Of a stretch of 64,000 bases of DNA, positions 8,569 to 17,157 are shown piece after piece. The DNA lies in NCBI GenBank assembly GCA_049965615.1, contig JBMFWD010000006.1, positions 1 through 64,000 of the forward strand, in the 5' to 3' direction. The position numbers and the translations under genes were made by a program. The notes beneath the pieces were generated by a model. The model was not told where the DNA came from, did not search any database, and saw only the letters and a list, made by a program, of their open reading frames with translations. The DNA comes from Acidobacterium sp049965615. GTDB taxonomy: Bacteria > Acidobacteriota > Terriglobia > Terriglobales > Acidobacteriaceae. Within the stretch, counting starts at the first letter, position 1; the number at the start of each line of letters is the position of its first letter.

Positions 8569-8580
8569 ACCTCAACAACC

Positions 8581-8595
8581 TCAGGGAAACGTTTT
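8581..8595. promoter_or_regulatory. Operator-like motif 1 (GH51 side)
   Basis: TCAGGGAAACGTTTT with a perfect AAACGTTT palindrome centred on CG, as in LacI/GalR-family operators. It lies 13 bp upstream of the GH51 ATG in its leader. It differs from motif 2 at one of 15 positions. Confidence 0.5.
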
Positions 8596-8687
8596 ATTCG
8601 AGAGTGTACTCCATTCCCAGCCACCTCTGGCCGTCAACAACTTGCGATTCTCAGAAAAACCCTGACTCGCACTCCCCCTGTATCCTA

Positions 8688-8716
8688 TTGACAAGTCCAT
8701 CGAACATCCATACTCT
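8688..8716 (+). promoter_or_regulatory. Probable araD promoter
   Basis: A perfect TTGACA at 8688-8693 and TACTCT at 8711-8716 are spaced by 17 bp. Transcription would start near 8723, just before operator-like motif 2. Confidence 0.5.
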
Positions 8717-8729
8717 CCCTGTGGATAGT

Positions 8730-8744
8730 TCAGGGAAAGGTTTT
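8730..8744. promoter_or_regulatory. Operator-like motif 2 (araD side)
   Basis: TCAGGGAAAGGTTTT, 14 of 15 bases identical to motif 1. It sits immediately downstream of the predicted araD transcription start, a classic position for repression by roadblock or exclusion. Confidence 0.5.
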
Positions 8745-8774
8745 CTCATCCCAGCTCCGGAGGCCCCGCCTGAC

Positions 8775-9461
8775 ATGCTCCAACAGTTCAAACAACAAGT
8801 CCTCGAAGCCAACCTCGACCTCGTGCGTCAGGGCCTCGTCCTGTTCACCTTTGGCAACGCCAGCGGAATAGACCGTGACGAAGGACTCGTGGCCATCAAA
8901 CCAAGCGGCGTTCCTTACGAAGAACTCCGCCCCGAAGACATGGTCATCACCGATCTCGATGGAAAGATCGTCGAGGGCAAACTCAAACCATCCTCCGACC
9001 TAGCCACCCACATCCTGCTCTACAAAGAGTTCCCCTCCATCGGCGGTGTGGCCCATACCCACTCAGAATTCGCCACCGCCTGGGCACAGGCCCGCAAGCC
9101 CATTCCCTCTCTCGGCACTACCCATGCCGACTATTTTTACGGTGAAATTCCGGTAACAGATGACCTTACGGACGATGAAATCAACGGCGATTACGTCCTC
9201 AACACCGGCGTTGCCATCGCGCGCTGCTTTCAGGACCTTGACCCCCTCGCCGTCCCCGGCGTCATCGTTGCCGGGCATGCGCCTTTCACCTGGGGCAAGG
9301 ACGCTCTGCAGGCTGCGCACCACGCGGCTTTACTGGAAACCGTCGCGCGCTTCGCCTATCGCACCATCACGATTAACGCGGACTTCCGCGCCATTTCTCA
9401 GGCTTTGCAGGACAGACACTATTTTCGGAAGCATGGAGCGAAGGCAACCTATGGTCAATAG
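8775..9461 (+). CDS. araD: L-ribulose-5-phosphate 4-epimerase
   Basis: 228 residues (E. coli AraD 231). It is a class II aldolase-like enzyme converting L-ribulose 5-phosphate to D-xylulose 5-phosphate, the last step of L-arabinose entry into the pentose phosphate pathway. GNASGID (27-33) is the phosphate-binding loop. Zinc ligands His94, His96 (AHTHS) and His168 (VAGHAP) and Asp75 are in place. ATG 8775 is chosen because GGAGG lies at 8759-8763 and the reading begins like other AraDs; the upstream open frame has no homology. It is followed by the sugar transporter, isomerase and kinase genes on the same strand. Confidence 0.92.
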   Translation: MLQQFKQQVLEANLDLVRQGLVLFTFGNASGIDRDEGLVAIKPSGVPYEELRPEDMVITDLDGKIVEGKLKPSSDLATHILLYKEFPSIGGVAHTHSEFATAWAQARKPIPSLGTTHADYFYGEIPVTDDLTDDEINGDYVLNTGVAIARCFQDLDPLAVPGVIVAGHAPFTWGKDALQAAHHAALLETVARFAYRTITINADFRAISQALQDRHYFRKHGAKATYGQ

Positions 9462-9673
9462 AAAATCCCTTTACTTCAGCCAAGCGTGCCCGTTTTCTGA
9501 TACCGTTTCATGAGCACGGTTTTGCTTCAGTTCCAGGCGTTCCTTCAGCAGGCTGCACGACATTGACCCTGATTCCGGCAAACAAGGCATAAAGGCCCGG
9601 TGAGGACAAGAACAACGAACACCGCCGCTTGCGGCGTGTTTCCAATTCGATCCAGTGCGAGGACTCCGAACTG

Positions 9674-11092
9674 ATGCAAACCTCAACCAATATGCAAGAA
9701 GAAAACGATCCAGCCATCAGCAGAAAAAGAAGACGCAACCTGACGTTCATCTACTTCTTTGGCGCCTTTGGCGGCATCCTGTTCGGGTACGACATCGGTG
9801 TCATGACCGGCGCCCTGCCCATTCTCCAGCAGCAATGGAGCTTGCAGAACAGCCCCATGGCGCTTGGCCTCATCACTTCGGCAGTCATGCTCGGTGCCAT
9901 CCTCGGGGGCGCCATGGCGGGCCGCCTCGCAGACCGCTATGGCCGCCGACGCCTCATCCTCATCGCCTCCCTCGTCTTCATCGCAGGAGCAGCGCTCTCC
10001 GGCATAGCACCCGGCAACGGCGTCGCCTTCCTGGTAGGCGCGCGCATCATCCTGGGATGGGCGGTCGGTGCCGCCTCCGCGCTCGTGCCTGCCTACCTGT
10101 CAGAAATGGCCCCGGCCGACGTCCGGGGCCGCCTCTCAGGACTCAACCAGGTGATGATCGTCTCCGGCATGCTGCTCTCCTATATCGCCGACTTCCTGCT
10201 CGATAGCTTTTCTGCCACCTGGAGCTGGCGTCTCATGCTCGGCGCCGCCGTGCTTCCCGCCATCATTCTCTTTTTTGGAACACTCGAGCTGCCCGAATCC
10301 CCGCGCTTCCTCGTCAGCCACGACCTCATCGACGAGGCAAGAAAGATTCTCACCACGATCCGTCCGGAACGGTGGCGCATCGAGGACGAATTGCAGGAAA
10401 TTCTCCAAACCGTGCGCCACGAACACGAGCAGGAACAGGCCAAAGGCCACTACAAGGCATTTCTGCAACCACAGTATCGACCGCTGGTGCTGGCCGGGTT
10501 GGGTATCGCGGCATTGCAGCAGTTTCAGGGCGCCAACGCCATCTTTTATTACCTCCCGCTCATCGTCGAGCGGCTCAGCGGCGCATCCACCCACTCCGCT
10601 CTGATGTGGCCCATGGTCGAAGGCGCCATCCTGGTATTAGGATCGCTCATCTTCCTTCTCGTCGCCGACCGAATCAACCGGCGCACCCTGCTCACCGTGG
10701 GCGGCACGATCATGGCGATTTCCTTCTTCGCTCCCGCCGTCCTGCACATGCTCATGCCCTCGTTGAGCGGCAACACCGTCGTCGTCTTTCTCAGCATCTA
10801 TGTGGCGCTTTACTCCTTCACCTGGGCGCCTTTGACCTGGGTCGTCGTCGGCGAAATATTTCCCCTCGCCATCCGCGGCTCAGGCACGGGACTGGCTTCC
10901 TCGTTCAACTGGGTTGGCTCTTTCCTCGTAGGACTCCTCTTTCCCATCATGGCTTCCGCAATGTCTGAGTACGCAGTCTTCGCCATCTTTGGAGCCGTGT
11001 GCATCTTTGGCGTCTTCTTCATCCGCATGTGGGTTCCCGAGACCCGCGGCCTCACCCTCGAAGAAATTGAGGCAAGCCAGGAGAGCGTATGA
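9674..11092 (+). CDS. Sugar:proton symporter of the major facilitator superfamily (arabinose/xylose type)
   Basis: 472 residues with about 12 membrane segments. MFS sugar-porter signatures: FGGILFGYDIGVMTGALP in TM1, GRLADRYGRRR in loop 2-3, LPESPRFL before the central loop, QQFQGANAIFYY in TM7, and PETRGLTLEEIE at the C-terminus. These match the AraE/XylE/GalP branch. Its place between araD and the isomerase/kinase pair suggests L-arabinose as substrate, but xylose or galactose cannot be excluded from sequence. ATG 9674 is preferred; a TTG at 9629 would add a poorly hydrophobic 15-residue extension, and ATG 9692 is also possible. Confidence 0.85.
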   Translation: MQTSTNMQEENDPAISRKRRRNLTFIYFFGAFGGILFGYDIGVMTGALPILQQQWSLQNSPMALGLITSAVMLGAILGGAMAGRLADRYGRRRLILIASLVFIAGAALSGIAPGNGVAFLVGARIILGWAVGAASALVPAYLSEMAPADVRGRLSGLNQVMIVSGMLLSYIADFLLDSFSATWSWRLMLGAAVLPAIILFFGTLELPESPRFLVSHDLIDEARKILTTIRPERWRIEDELQEILQTVRHEHEQEQAKGHYKAFLQPQYRPLVLAGLGIAALQQFQGANAIFYYLPLIVERLSGASTHSALMWPMVEGAILVLGSLIFLLVADRINRRTLLTVGGTIMAISFFAPAVLHMLMPSLSGNTVVVFLSIYVALYSFTWAPLTWVVVGEIFPLAIRGSGTGLASSFNWVGSFLVGLLFPIMASAMSEYAVFAIFGAVCIFGVFFIRMWVPETRGLTLEEIEASQESV

Positions 11093-11243
11093 AGCAACGC
11101 CGTCTGATCCAATCCATCCCAAGCTCGTACTGTTCCGCCTGCGTCCCTCCATATGGTGGGGCCGAATCATGGCTATCGCGAGTGCGGCATCCGTCGCCCG
11201 TGACCGCCCCTAAAAGTCAACGCCGAAATAAGGACACTGCAAA

Positions 11244-12689
11244 ATGAAAAAGCAACTCACATTTGGACTGATCGTTGGAAACCGCGGCTTCTTCCCTGAC
11301 CAGCTCGCCAAAGAAGGACGCGAAGAAATGCTCTCCGTTCTCCAGAAGGTCGGCCACAAAGTCATCACCCTCGGTCTCGAAGACTCGAAATTCGGCTCCG
11401 TCGAAACCCACGATGACGCCATCCGATGCGCCGAACTCTTTCGCAAGCACCGCGATGCAATCGACGGCATCATCGTCACCCTCCCCAACTTTGGCGACGA
11501 GCGCGCCGTTGCGGACACCATCCGCCTCTCCACGCTCAAGGTGCCGGTTCTCGTCCAGGCGACGCCCGATCGCAGCGACAAGATGAAGATTTCCCATCGC
11601 CGCGACAGCTTCTGCGGCAAAATGTCGGCCTGCAACAACCTCAAGCAGTACGGCATCCCCTACTCGCTCACCGCAAAGCACACCGTCCAGCCTGACTCCG
11701 ATGAGTTCCGCGCCGACCTCGACTGGTTCGCCAAAGTCTGCCGCGTCGTGGGTGGATTCACCAACCTTCGCATCGCCGCCATCGGCGCGCGCCCCCAGGC
11801 CTTCAACACCGTCCGCTATAGCGAGAAGCAACTCGAGCGCTCGGGCATCTCCACCATCACACTCGACCTTTCCGATGTCTTCGGCGGCGTCTCCCGCCTC
11901 AAGGACAACGACGATGCCGTGCAGCAGAAGCTCGCCGCCATCAAGGCCTATGTGCCCACCAACAACATTCCCACCGAAGCACTCCTCAAGATGACCAAGC
12001 TCGGCGTCGTCATCGAGCGCTTCATGGCTGAGCAGCACTGCACCGTCAGCGCCATTCAATGCTGGACCTCGCTTGAGGAAAATTACGGCGTCGTGCCCTG
12101 CACCATCATGAGCATGATGAGCGAAAGCCTCCTGCCTTCGGCCTGCGAAACCGACGTCATGGGAACCATCTCCATGTACGCGCTCGCCCTCGCTAGCCAG
12201 ACCCCCAGCGCGCTGCTCGACTGGAACAACAACTACGGCGACGATCCGGACAAGGCCGTCTGCTTCCACTGCTCCAACCTGCCCAAGCACTTCTTCGCAG
12301 ACGTCATCATGGACTTCCAGGAGATTATCGCCGGGACCGTCGGCAAGGAGAACACCTTCGGCACCTGCGTAGGCCGCGTCAAGGCCGGAGACATGACCTA
12401 CGTCCGCTTCTCCACCGACGACAACACCGGAGTACTCAGCGGCTACGTCGGCGAAGGCGCCTTCACCAACGACCCGCTCGAAACTTTCGGCGGAGCCGGC
12501 GTCTGCCGCATCCCGCGCATGCAGAAGCTCCTCAACTTCATCTGCGAAAACGGCTACGAGCATCACGTCGCTGCCAACTTCTCGCAGGTGGCAAGCCCTG
12601 TCTATGAAGCTGCAACCAAGTACCTTGGCTGGCAGATGTTCTACCATGAGCCCGGCGCGCACGATCGCGTCACCATCCGCACCACGTAG
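11244..12689 (+). CDS. L-fucose/L-arabinose isomerase-family protein, probable arabinose isomerase of the pathway
   Basis: 481 residues, beginning KKQLTFGLIVGNRGFFP. It belongs to the FucI-like ketol-isomerase family (COG2407 type) and not to the classical AraA family. Visible features are the N-terminal Rossmann-like part (LPNFGDE, residues ~90), a central domain (RIAAIGARPQAFNTV), and AIQCWTSLEENYG with downstream acidic and His residues (CETDVMG, CFHCSN, EPGAHDR) that can supply the Mn2+ site. It sits between the sugar transporter and araB, 20 bp before the kinase. The pathway therefore implies L-arabinose to L-ribulose isomerisation, and no classical AraA is present. Assignment by context is strong, by sequence moderate. 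Confidence 0.75.
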   Translation: MKKQLTFGLIVGNRGFFPDQLAKEGREEMLSVLQKVGHKVITLGLEDSKFGSVETHDDAIRCAELFRKHRDAIDGIIVTLPNFGDERAVADTIRLSTLKVPVLVQATPDRSDKMKISHRRDSFCGKMSACNNLKQYGIPYSLTAKHTVQPDSDEFRADLDWFAKVCRVVGGFTNLRIAAIGARPQAFNTVRYSEKQLERSGISTITLDLSDVFGGVSRLKDNDDAVQQKLAAIKAYVPTNNIPTEALLKMTKLGVVIERFMAEQHCTVSAIQCWTSLEENYGVVPCTIMSMMSESLLPSACETDVMGTISMYALALASQTPSALLDWNNNYGDDPDKAVCFHCSNLPKHFFADVIMDFQEIIAGTVGKENTFGTCVGRVKAGDMTYVRFSTDDNTGVLSGYVGEGAFTNDPLETFGGAGVCRIPRMQKLLNFICENGYEHHVAANFSQVASPVYEAATKYLGWQMFYHEPGAHDRVTIRTT

Positions 12690-12709
12690 TAAAAACTGCT
12701 AAGGAGAAA

Positions 12710-14290
12710 ATGATGGCGATCGTTGCCGGTGTCGACTTTGGAACTTTGAGCGTTCGCGTAACGCTGGTGGATAGCGTTCACGGACGCCTCGGCACCGCTT
12801 CATCCGAATACCCGCTCGCACGCAGACGTGACGACCCTGACTACGCCACCCAGTCGCATCAGGATCAGATGCAGGCGCTCGTCAAAGCCATGCGCCTGGC
12901 CTGCGAACAGGCACAGGTTCCCGGAAGCGACGTCGCAGCGATCGCCATTGATACCACAGGTTCCAGCGTCATCCCCGTCGATGACCATCTCCAGCCCCTC
13001 AACGACTACTATCTCTGGTGCGACCATCGCGCCCACCGCGAAGCCCGCGAAATCACCGAACTCGCCCATCGCGAAGAACTCGAAGCCATCGAGTGGTGCG
13101 GCGGCGTCTACTCTCACGAGTGGGGGTTCGCCAAGCTGCTCCACTGGCTCCGCCACAACCCGGACAAGCGCGACCGCTTCGCCACCGCGCTCGAAAACTG
13201 CGACATGGTCGCGGCCACGCTCTGCGGCATCACCAATCCCCACGAGGTCAAGCGCAGCATCTGCGCCATGGGCCACAAGTGGATGTGGAACCCCAAGTGG
13301 GGCGGCCTCCCGCCACAGGAATTCCTCTCCAGGCTCGATCCGCTCTTCGACGGCGTTCGCGCTAAGCTCGAGGGCGAATATCTCACCTCAGACAAACTCG
13401 CCGGACACCTCGCCCCCGCATGGGCGGAGAAAATGGGCCTCCGCGCCGGCGTCCCGATCCCCGTCGGCGCATTCGACGCGCACTGGGACGCACTCGGCGC
13501 TGGATGCAAGGAGGGTGACGTCGTCAACGTCGTCGGCACCTCCACCTGCATCATCGCCATGCAAAGCAAGCCCCGGCTCGTACCCGGCGTCTGCGGCGTC
13601 GTTCCCGGCAGCGTGCATCCGGCCTACACCGGCGTAGAGGCCGGCCTCTCCGCCACGGGAGACATCTTTGAAGCCATCGCAAAACGCGCTGGAACCAAAG
13701 TCTCAGAGCTCTCCAAAGGCCTCGAAAACTACCGCGCCGGACAAACCGGCCTGCTCCGCCTCAGCTGGGACAACGGCGACCGCACCGTGCTCGTCAATCC
13801 CGAACTCGGCGGCATCACCCTCGGCTGGAACCTCATCCACACAGCGCAGGACGAGCTCTTCGCAGCCATCGAAGGCACCGCCTTCCACACACGCATCATC
13901 CTCGAACGCATGGCCGAGCACGGCGTCCCCGTCGAGCGCGTCATCAACGCAGGCGGCATCCCCCAACACAACACCGCGCTCAACCAAATTTATGCAGACG
14001 TTCTCGGCAAGCTCGTTCTCGTTCCCGATGGAATCCCCACCAGCCTCGGCTCCGGCATCTTCGCCTTCCTCGCAGCGGGCGCATTCCAGTCGATTGAAGA
14101 AGCACAGGCCGCCGTATGCCTGCCCTTCAAGACCTACACACCCAATCCGCAGGCACACGCCGTCTACAACCGGCTCTTCCCGCTCTACCGCAACGTCTAC
14201 TTCGCCATGGGCAAGCCGCACGCTAAAGCCATCCCCCTCGGCGACGTGCTTCCCACCCTCCGCATCATCGCCCAGCAACAGGTCGGCTAG
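12710..14290 (+). CDS. araB: L-ribulokinase
   Basis: 526 residues; FGGY-family carbohydrate kinase that phosphorylates L-ribulose at O5 with ATP. The N-terminal ATPase motif is AGVDFGTLSVR (6-16). The ribulokinase-specific stretch DTTGSSVIPVD and LWCDHRAHREA follow. The sugar and Mg sites lie around PVGAFDAHWDALGAG, and the C-terminal ATP site at INAGGIPQHN. AAGGAG lies 4 bp before ATG 12710, with a second in-frame ATG immediately after it. It is the last gene of the arabinose operon (araD, transporter, isomerase, araB) and faces uvrB across 51 bp; I see no clear terminator there. Confidence 0.92.
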   Translation: MMAIVAGVDFGTLSVRVTLVDSVHGRLGTASSEYPLARRRDDPDYATQSHQDQMQALVKAMRLACEQAQVPGSDVAAIAIDTTGSSVIPVDDHLQPLNDYYLWCDHRAHREAREITELAHREELEAIEWCGGVYSHEWGFAKLLHWLRHNPDKRDRFATALENCDMVAATLCGITNPHEVKRSICAMGHKWMWNPKWGGLPPQEFLSRLDPLFDGVRAKLEGEYLTSDKLAGHLAPAWAEKMGLRAGVPIPVGAFDAHWDALGAGCKEGDVVNVVGTSTCIIAMQSKPRLVPGVCGVVPGSVHPAYTGVEAGLSATGDIFEAIAKRAGTKVSELSKGLENYRAGQTGLLRLSWDNGDRTVLVNPELGGITLGWNLIHTAQDELFAAIEGTAFHTRIILERMAEHGVPVERVINAGGIPQHNTALNQIYADVLGKLVLVPDGIPTSLGSGIFAFLAAGAFQSIEEAQAAVCLPFKTYTPNPQAHAVYNRLFPLYRNVYFAMGKPHAKAIPLGDVLPTLRIIAQQQVG

Positions 14291-14341
14291 AGCCTCTTAA
14301 ACGCAATCAGCATGCAGTCCTCAGCGGGCCGCATTTCTATT

Positions 14342-16330
14342 TCAGCCGAACAAAAACTCCTTCGTCCGCATCTCCTTGATCGTGTCCCGCAGCTTCGCGG
14401 CCTTCTCAAACTCAAACTTCTTCGCCGCCTCGCGCATCTCCGTCTCCAGCTTCGCAATATAAGCGTCAAGCTGCTCCTGCGAAGCAATCTCCGGCATCTC
14501 CTCGGACTCTTCCTCCATATCCGCGTACTCGGCCTTCAAAATCTTCGCCAACGACATATCCGCCGAACGAATAATCGACGTCGGCGTAATCCCGTGCTCC
14601 TCGTTGTAGGCCCGCTGCACCGTCCGCCGACGCTCCGTCTCATCCATCGCCTGCCGCATCGAGTCCGTAATCCGGTCCGCGTACAGAATCGCCCGCCCGT
14701 TCACATGCCGCGCAGCGCGCCCAATCGTCTGGATCAGCGACCCGCTCGACCGCAGAAACCCTTCCTTGTCCGCATCCAGAATCGCCACCAGCGAAACCTC
14801 CGGCAAGTCCAGCCCCTCGCGCAGCAGGTTAATCCCCACCAGCACGTCGTACTCGCCCTTGCGCAAATCCCGCAGCAGCCGCACGCGTTCCAGCGTCTCA
14901 ATCTCCGAGTGCATATACCGGCACCGCACGCCCACTTCGCTGTAGTAGCCGGACAAATCCTCCGCCATCCGCTTCGTCAACGTCGTCACCAGCACCCGCT
15001 CGTTCTTCGCCACACGGTCCCGAATCTCCGCCAGCAGATCATCAATCTGCCCGCGAATCGGACGAATCTCCACCTCCGGATCCACCAGCCCCGTCGGCCG
15101 AATAATCTGTTCCACCACCACACCCGCCGACTTCGTCAGTTCATACGCGCTCGGCGTCGCCGAAACATAAATAATCTGGTTCGTCCGCGCCTCAAACTCC
15201 TCAAACTTCAGCGGCCGGTTATCCATCGCGGAAGGCAGTCGAAACCCATAATCCACCAGGTTTTGCTTGCGCGAGCGATCCCCGTGCCACATCCCATGCA
15301 GCTGCGGCACCGTCACGTGCGACTCATCAATAAACAGCAGAAAATCGCGCGGAAAATAATCCAGCAGCGTCGGCGGAGGCTCACCCGGCAGCCGCCCCGA
15401 GAAATGCCGCGAATAATTCTCAATCCCGTGGCAGTAGCCCATCGACTTGATCATCTCCAGGTCAAACCGCGTGCGCTGGTGAATCCGTTGCGCCTCCACC
15501 ATCCGCCCCTCGGTCTCCAGCTGCGTCTCCCACTCGCCCAGCTCTTCCAGAATTGAATCCATCGCGGACTTCTTCCGCTCCGGCAGCACCACGTAGTGGC
15601 TCTTCGGATAAATCGGCAGCCGAGAATACTTCTGCTTCACTGTCCCGAACAGCGGATCAATCTGCGCCAGCGAATCAATCTCATCCCCGAACAGCTCAAT
15701 GCGAAACGCGTTCTCGTCATACGTCGGGAAAACTTCAATCACATCCCCGCGCACTCGAAACGTACCGCGCCGAAAATCCGCATCGTTCCGCTCGTAAAGA
15801 ATCTCCACCAGCCGCCGCGTAATGTCCTCGCGCTTGATCCGCTGCCCTTTTTCGAGCAGCAGCAACATCCCGTAGTACGCTTCCGGCGAACCCAGACCGT
15901 AGATGCACGACACCGAGGCCACAATAATGCAGTCCCGCCGCTCAAACAGGGACCGCGTCGCCGAGAGCCGCAGCTTGTCCAGCTCCTCGTTGATCGTCGC
16001 TTCCTTCTCGATATACAAATCACCCGCCGGAATGTAAGCCTCCGGCTGGTAATAGTCGTAGTACGAAACGAAATACTCCACGGCGTTGTTCGGAAAAAAC
16101 TGCTTGAACTCATGAAACAGCTGCGCCGCCAGCGTCTTGTTGTGCGCCAGAATCAGCGCCGGCCGGTTCAACTCCTCGATCACCTTCGCCATTGTGAAGG
16201 TCTTGCCCGAGCCCGTCACGCCCAGGAGTACCTGGTGCTGCTCGCCCGCATTCGTTCCGCCCACCAGCTCGCGAATCGCCCGTACCTGGTCGCCCTTCGG
16301 CTCGTACTCACTGACTAACTGAAAATCCAT
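14342..16330 (-). CDS. uvrB: Excinuclease ABC subunit B
   Basis: 662 residues, normal for UvrB. It is the damage-verification helicase of nucleotide excision repair, loaded by UvrA and recruiting UvrC. Walker A GVTGSGKT is at 37-44. The beta-hairpin region YYDYYQPEAYIP, DESH in FIDESHVTVPQ, and helicase motifs V/VI (GINLLREGLDLPEVSLVAILDADKEG, QTIGRAARH) are present. The C-terminal UVR domain (EQLDAYIAKLETEMREAAKKFEFE) that binds UvrC closes the protein. It is transcribed toward araB. The downstream gene on the other side is the HAD phosphatase, which is further upstream on the same strand. Confidence 0.97.
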   Translation of the reverse strand: MDFQLVSEYEPKGDQVRAIRELVGGTNAGEQHQVLLGVTGSGKTFTMAKVIEELNRPALILAHNKTLAAQLFHEFKQFFPNNAVEYFVSYYDYYQPEAYIPAGDLYIEKEATINEELDKLRLSATRSLFERRDCIIVASVSCIYGLGSPEAYYGMLLLLEKGQRIKREDITRRLVEILYERNDADFRRGTFRVRGDVIEVFPTYDENAFRIELFGDEIDSLAQIDPLFGTVKQKYSRLPIYPKSHYVVLPERKKSAMDSILEELGEWETQLETEGRMVEAQRIHQRTRFDLEMIKSMGYCHGIENYSRHFSGRLPGEPPPTLLDYFPRDFLLFIDESHVTVPQLHGMWHGDRSRKQNLVDYGFRLPSAMDNRPLKFEEFEARTNQIIYVSATPSAYELTKSAGVVVEQIIRPTGLVDPEVEIRPIRGQIDDLLAEIRDRVAKNERVLVTTLTKRMAEDLSGYYSEVGVRCRYMHSEIETLERVRLLRDLRKGEYDVLVGINLLREGLDLPEVSLVAILDADKEGFLRSSGSLIQTIGRAARHVNGRAILYADRITDSMRQAMDETERRRTVQRAYNEEHGITPTSIIRSADMSLAKILKAEYADMEEESEEMPEIASQEQLDAYIAKLETEMREAAKKFEFEKAAKLRDTIKEMRTKEFLFG

Positions 16331-16390
16331 AACCTCTCACCATAACCAACCCGCTCCTGCGGCGCGCCTTTTCACGCGCCCGCCACATGC

Positions 16391-17098
16391 CTAAATCGAA
16401 GTATCCGCGAAAAACGCCTTCACCCACTCCAGCGGCTCGTCCACCAGCACATCCGCCGGAATGTTCTCAATCGTATGCGGCGAAAGACCATACCGGCATC
16501 CCAGGGACCATGTACCCGCCCGCTGCGCCGTCAACAGGTCCACATCCGAGTCGCCAACCATCAGCGTCTCCTCCCCCGTCACGCCCGCTTCGTGGATCAG
16601 TTGCAGCAGCCCGATCGGATCAGGCTTCTTCGTCTCAAAACTGTCACCGCCATAGATACGAAAGAAGTGCGGGCTCAACTGGAGCGCCTCGCAGATCGCC
16701 AGCGAAGGCCCGATCGGCTTGTTCGTCAGCACCGCCATGCTGCGCTGGCCGTCTCCGTTTGGCAACGGCCGCAGCGCTGCCAGCGCTTCAAACACGCCGC
16801 CGTAGACATGCGTATGGTCCAGCTTGTGCGCCCGGTACCATGTCAAAAAATGCTCCAGCGCATCCTCCACCAGCGCCTCGTCGTGAGGATCACCCAGCGC
16901 CCGACGGACCAGCATCCCCGCGCCATCCCCAATGTAGCTGGCAATAATCTCGTCCGGCAGCGGCTGCCGGCCAAACTCCACCAGCATCGCATTCACTGAG
17001 TTCACAAGGTCCTTCCGGGAATCAATCAGCGTCCCATCCAGGTCAAACACAATCAGCCGAATCTGCTCCACAGGAAGCGGTCGATGAACAGAAATCAT
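16391..17098 (-). CDS. gph: HAD-family hydrolase, phosphoglycolate phosphatase-like
   Basis: 235 residues; haloacid dehalogenase superfamily phosphatase with a helical cap. Motif I is FDLDGTLIDS (nucleophile Asp19, acid/base Asp21), motif II is the hydrophobic strand ending in VLTNK, motif III is the Lys in ETKKPDP, and motif IV is GDSDVDL. Cap residues at SRKDLVNSVNAML match phosphoglycolate phosphatases, which remove 2-phosphoglycolate arising from DNA repair. Its place upstream of uvrB on the same strand fits that, but substrate prediction within HAD proteins is weak. No Shine-Dalgarno sequence precedes the ATG; a TAGACT -10 hexamer lies 6 bp upstream, suggesting a leaderless transcript. 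Confidence 0.8.
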   Translation of the reverse strand: MISVHRPLPVEQIRLIVFDLDGTLIDSRKDLVNSVNAMLVEFGRQPLPDEIIASYIGDGAGMLVRRALGDPHDEALVEDALEHFLTWYRAHKLDHTHVYGGVFEALAALRPLPNGDGQRSMAVLTNKPIGPSLAICEALQLSPHFFRIYGGDSFETKKPDPIGLLQLIHEAGVTGEETLMVGDSDVDLLTAQRAGTWSLGCRYGLSPHTIENIPADVLVDEPLEWVKAFFADTSI

Positions 17099-17104
17099 AG
17101 GTCT

Positions 17105-17110
17105 AGTCTA
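17105..17110 (-). promoter_or_regulatory. Candidate -10 hexamer giving a leaderless gph transcript
   Basis: TAGACT on the minus strand with 6 bp to the ATG. The same hexamer and spacing recur before ccmF and the 34.6-kb gene. No -35 hexamer is evident. Confidence 0.35.
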
Positions 17111-17157
17111 TCCAGAACCCTCTGTGTTTCCAGCCCGGCCTGGCGTATCCTTCCGCC

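Noticed and set aside
6613..8691. 692-codon open frame on the plus strand opposite GH51
   Set aside because: His/Arg-rich nonsense composition; the minus strand has an intact GH51 enzyme with catalytic residues.
9563..9594. Promoter TTGACC/CATAAA before the sugar transporter
   Set aside because: Spacer is 20 bp, outside the normal range; kept out of the feature list.
11217..12662. 481-codon open frame opposite the isomerase gene
   Set aside because: Shadow of the isomerase reading frame caused by GC-biased codon positions.
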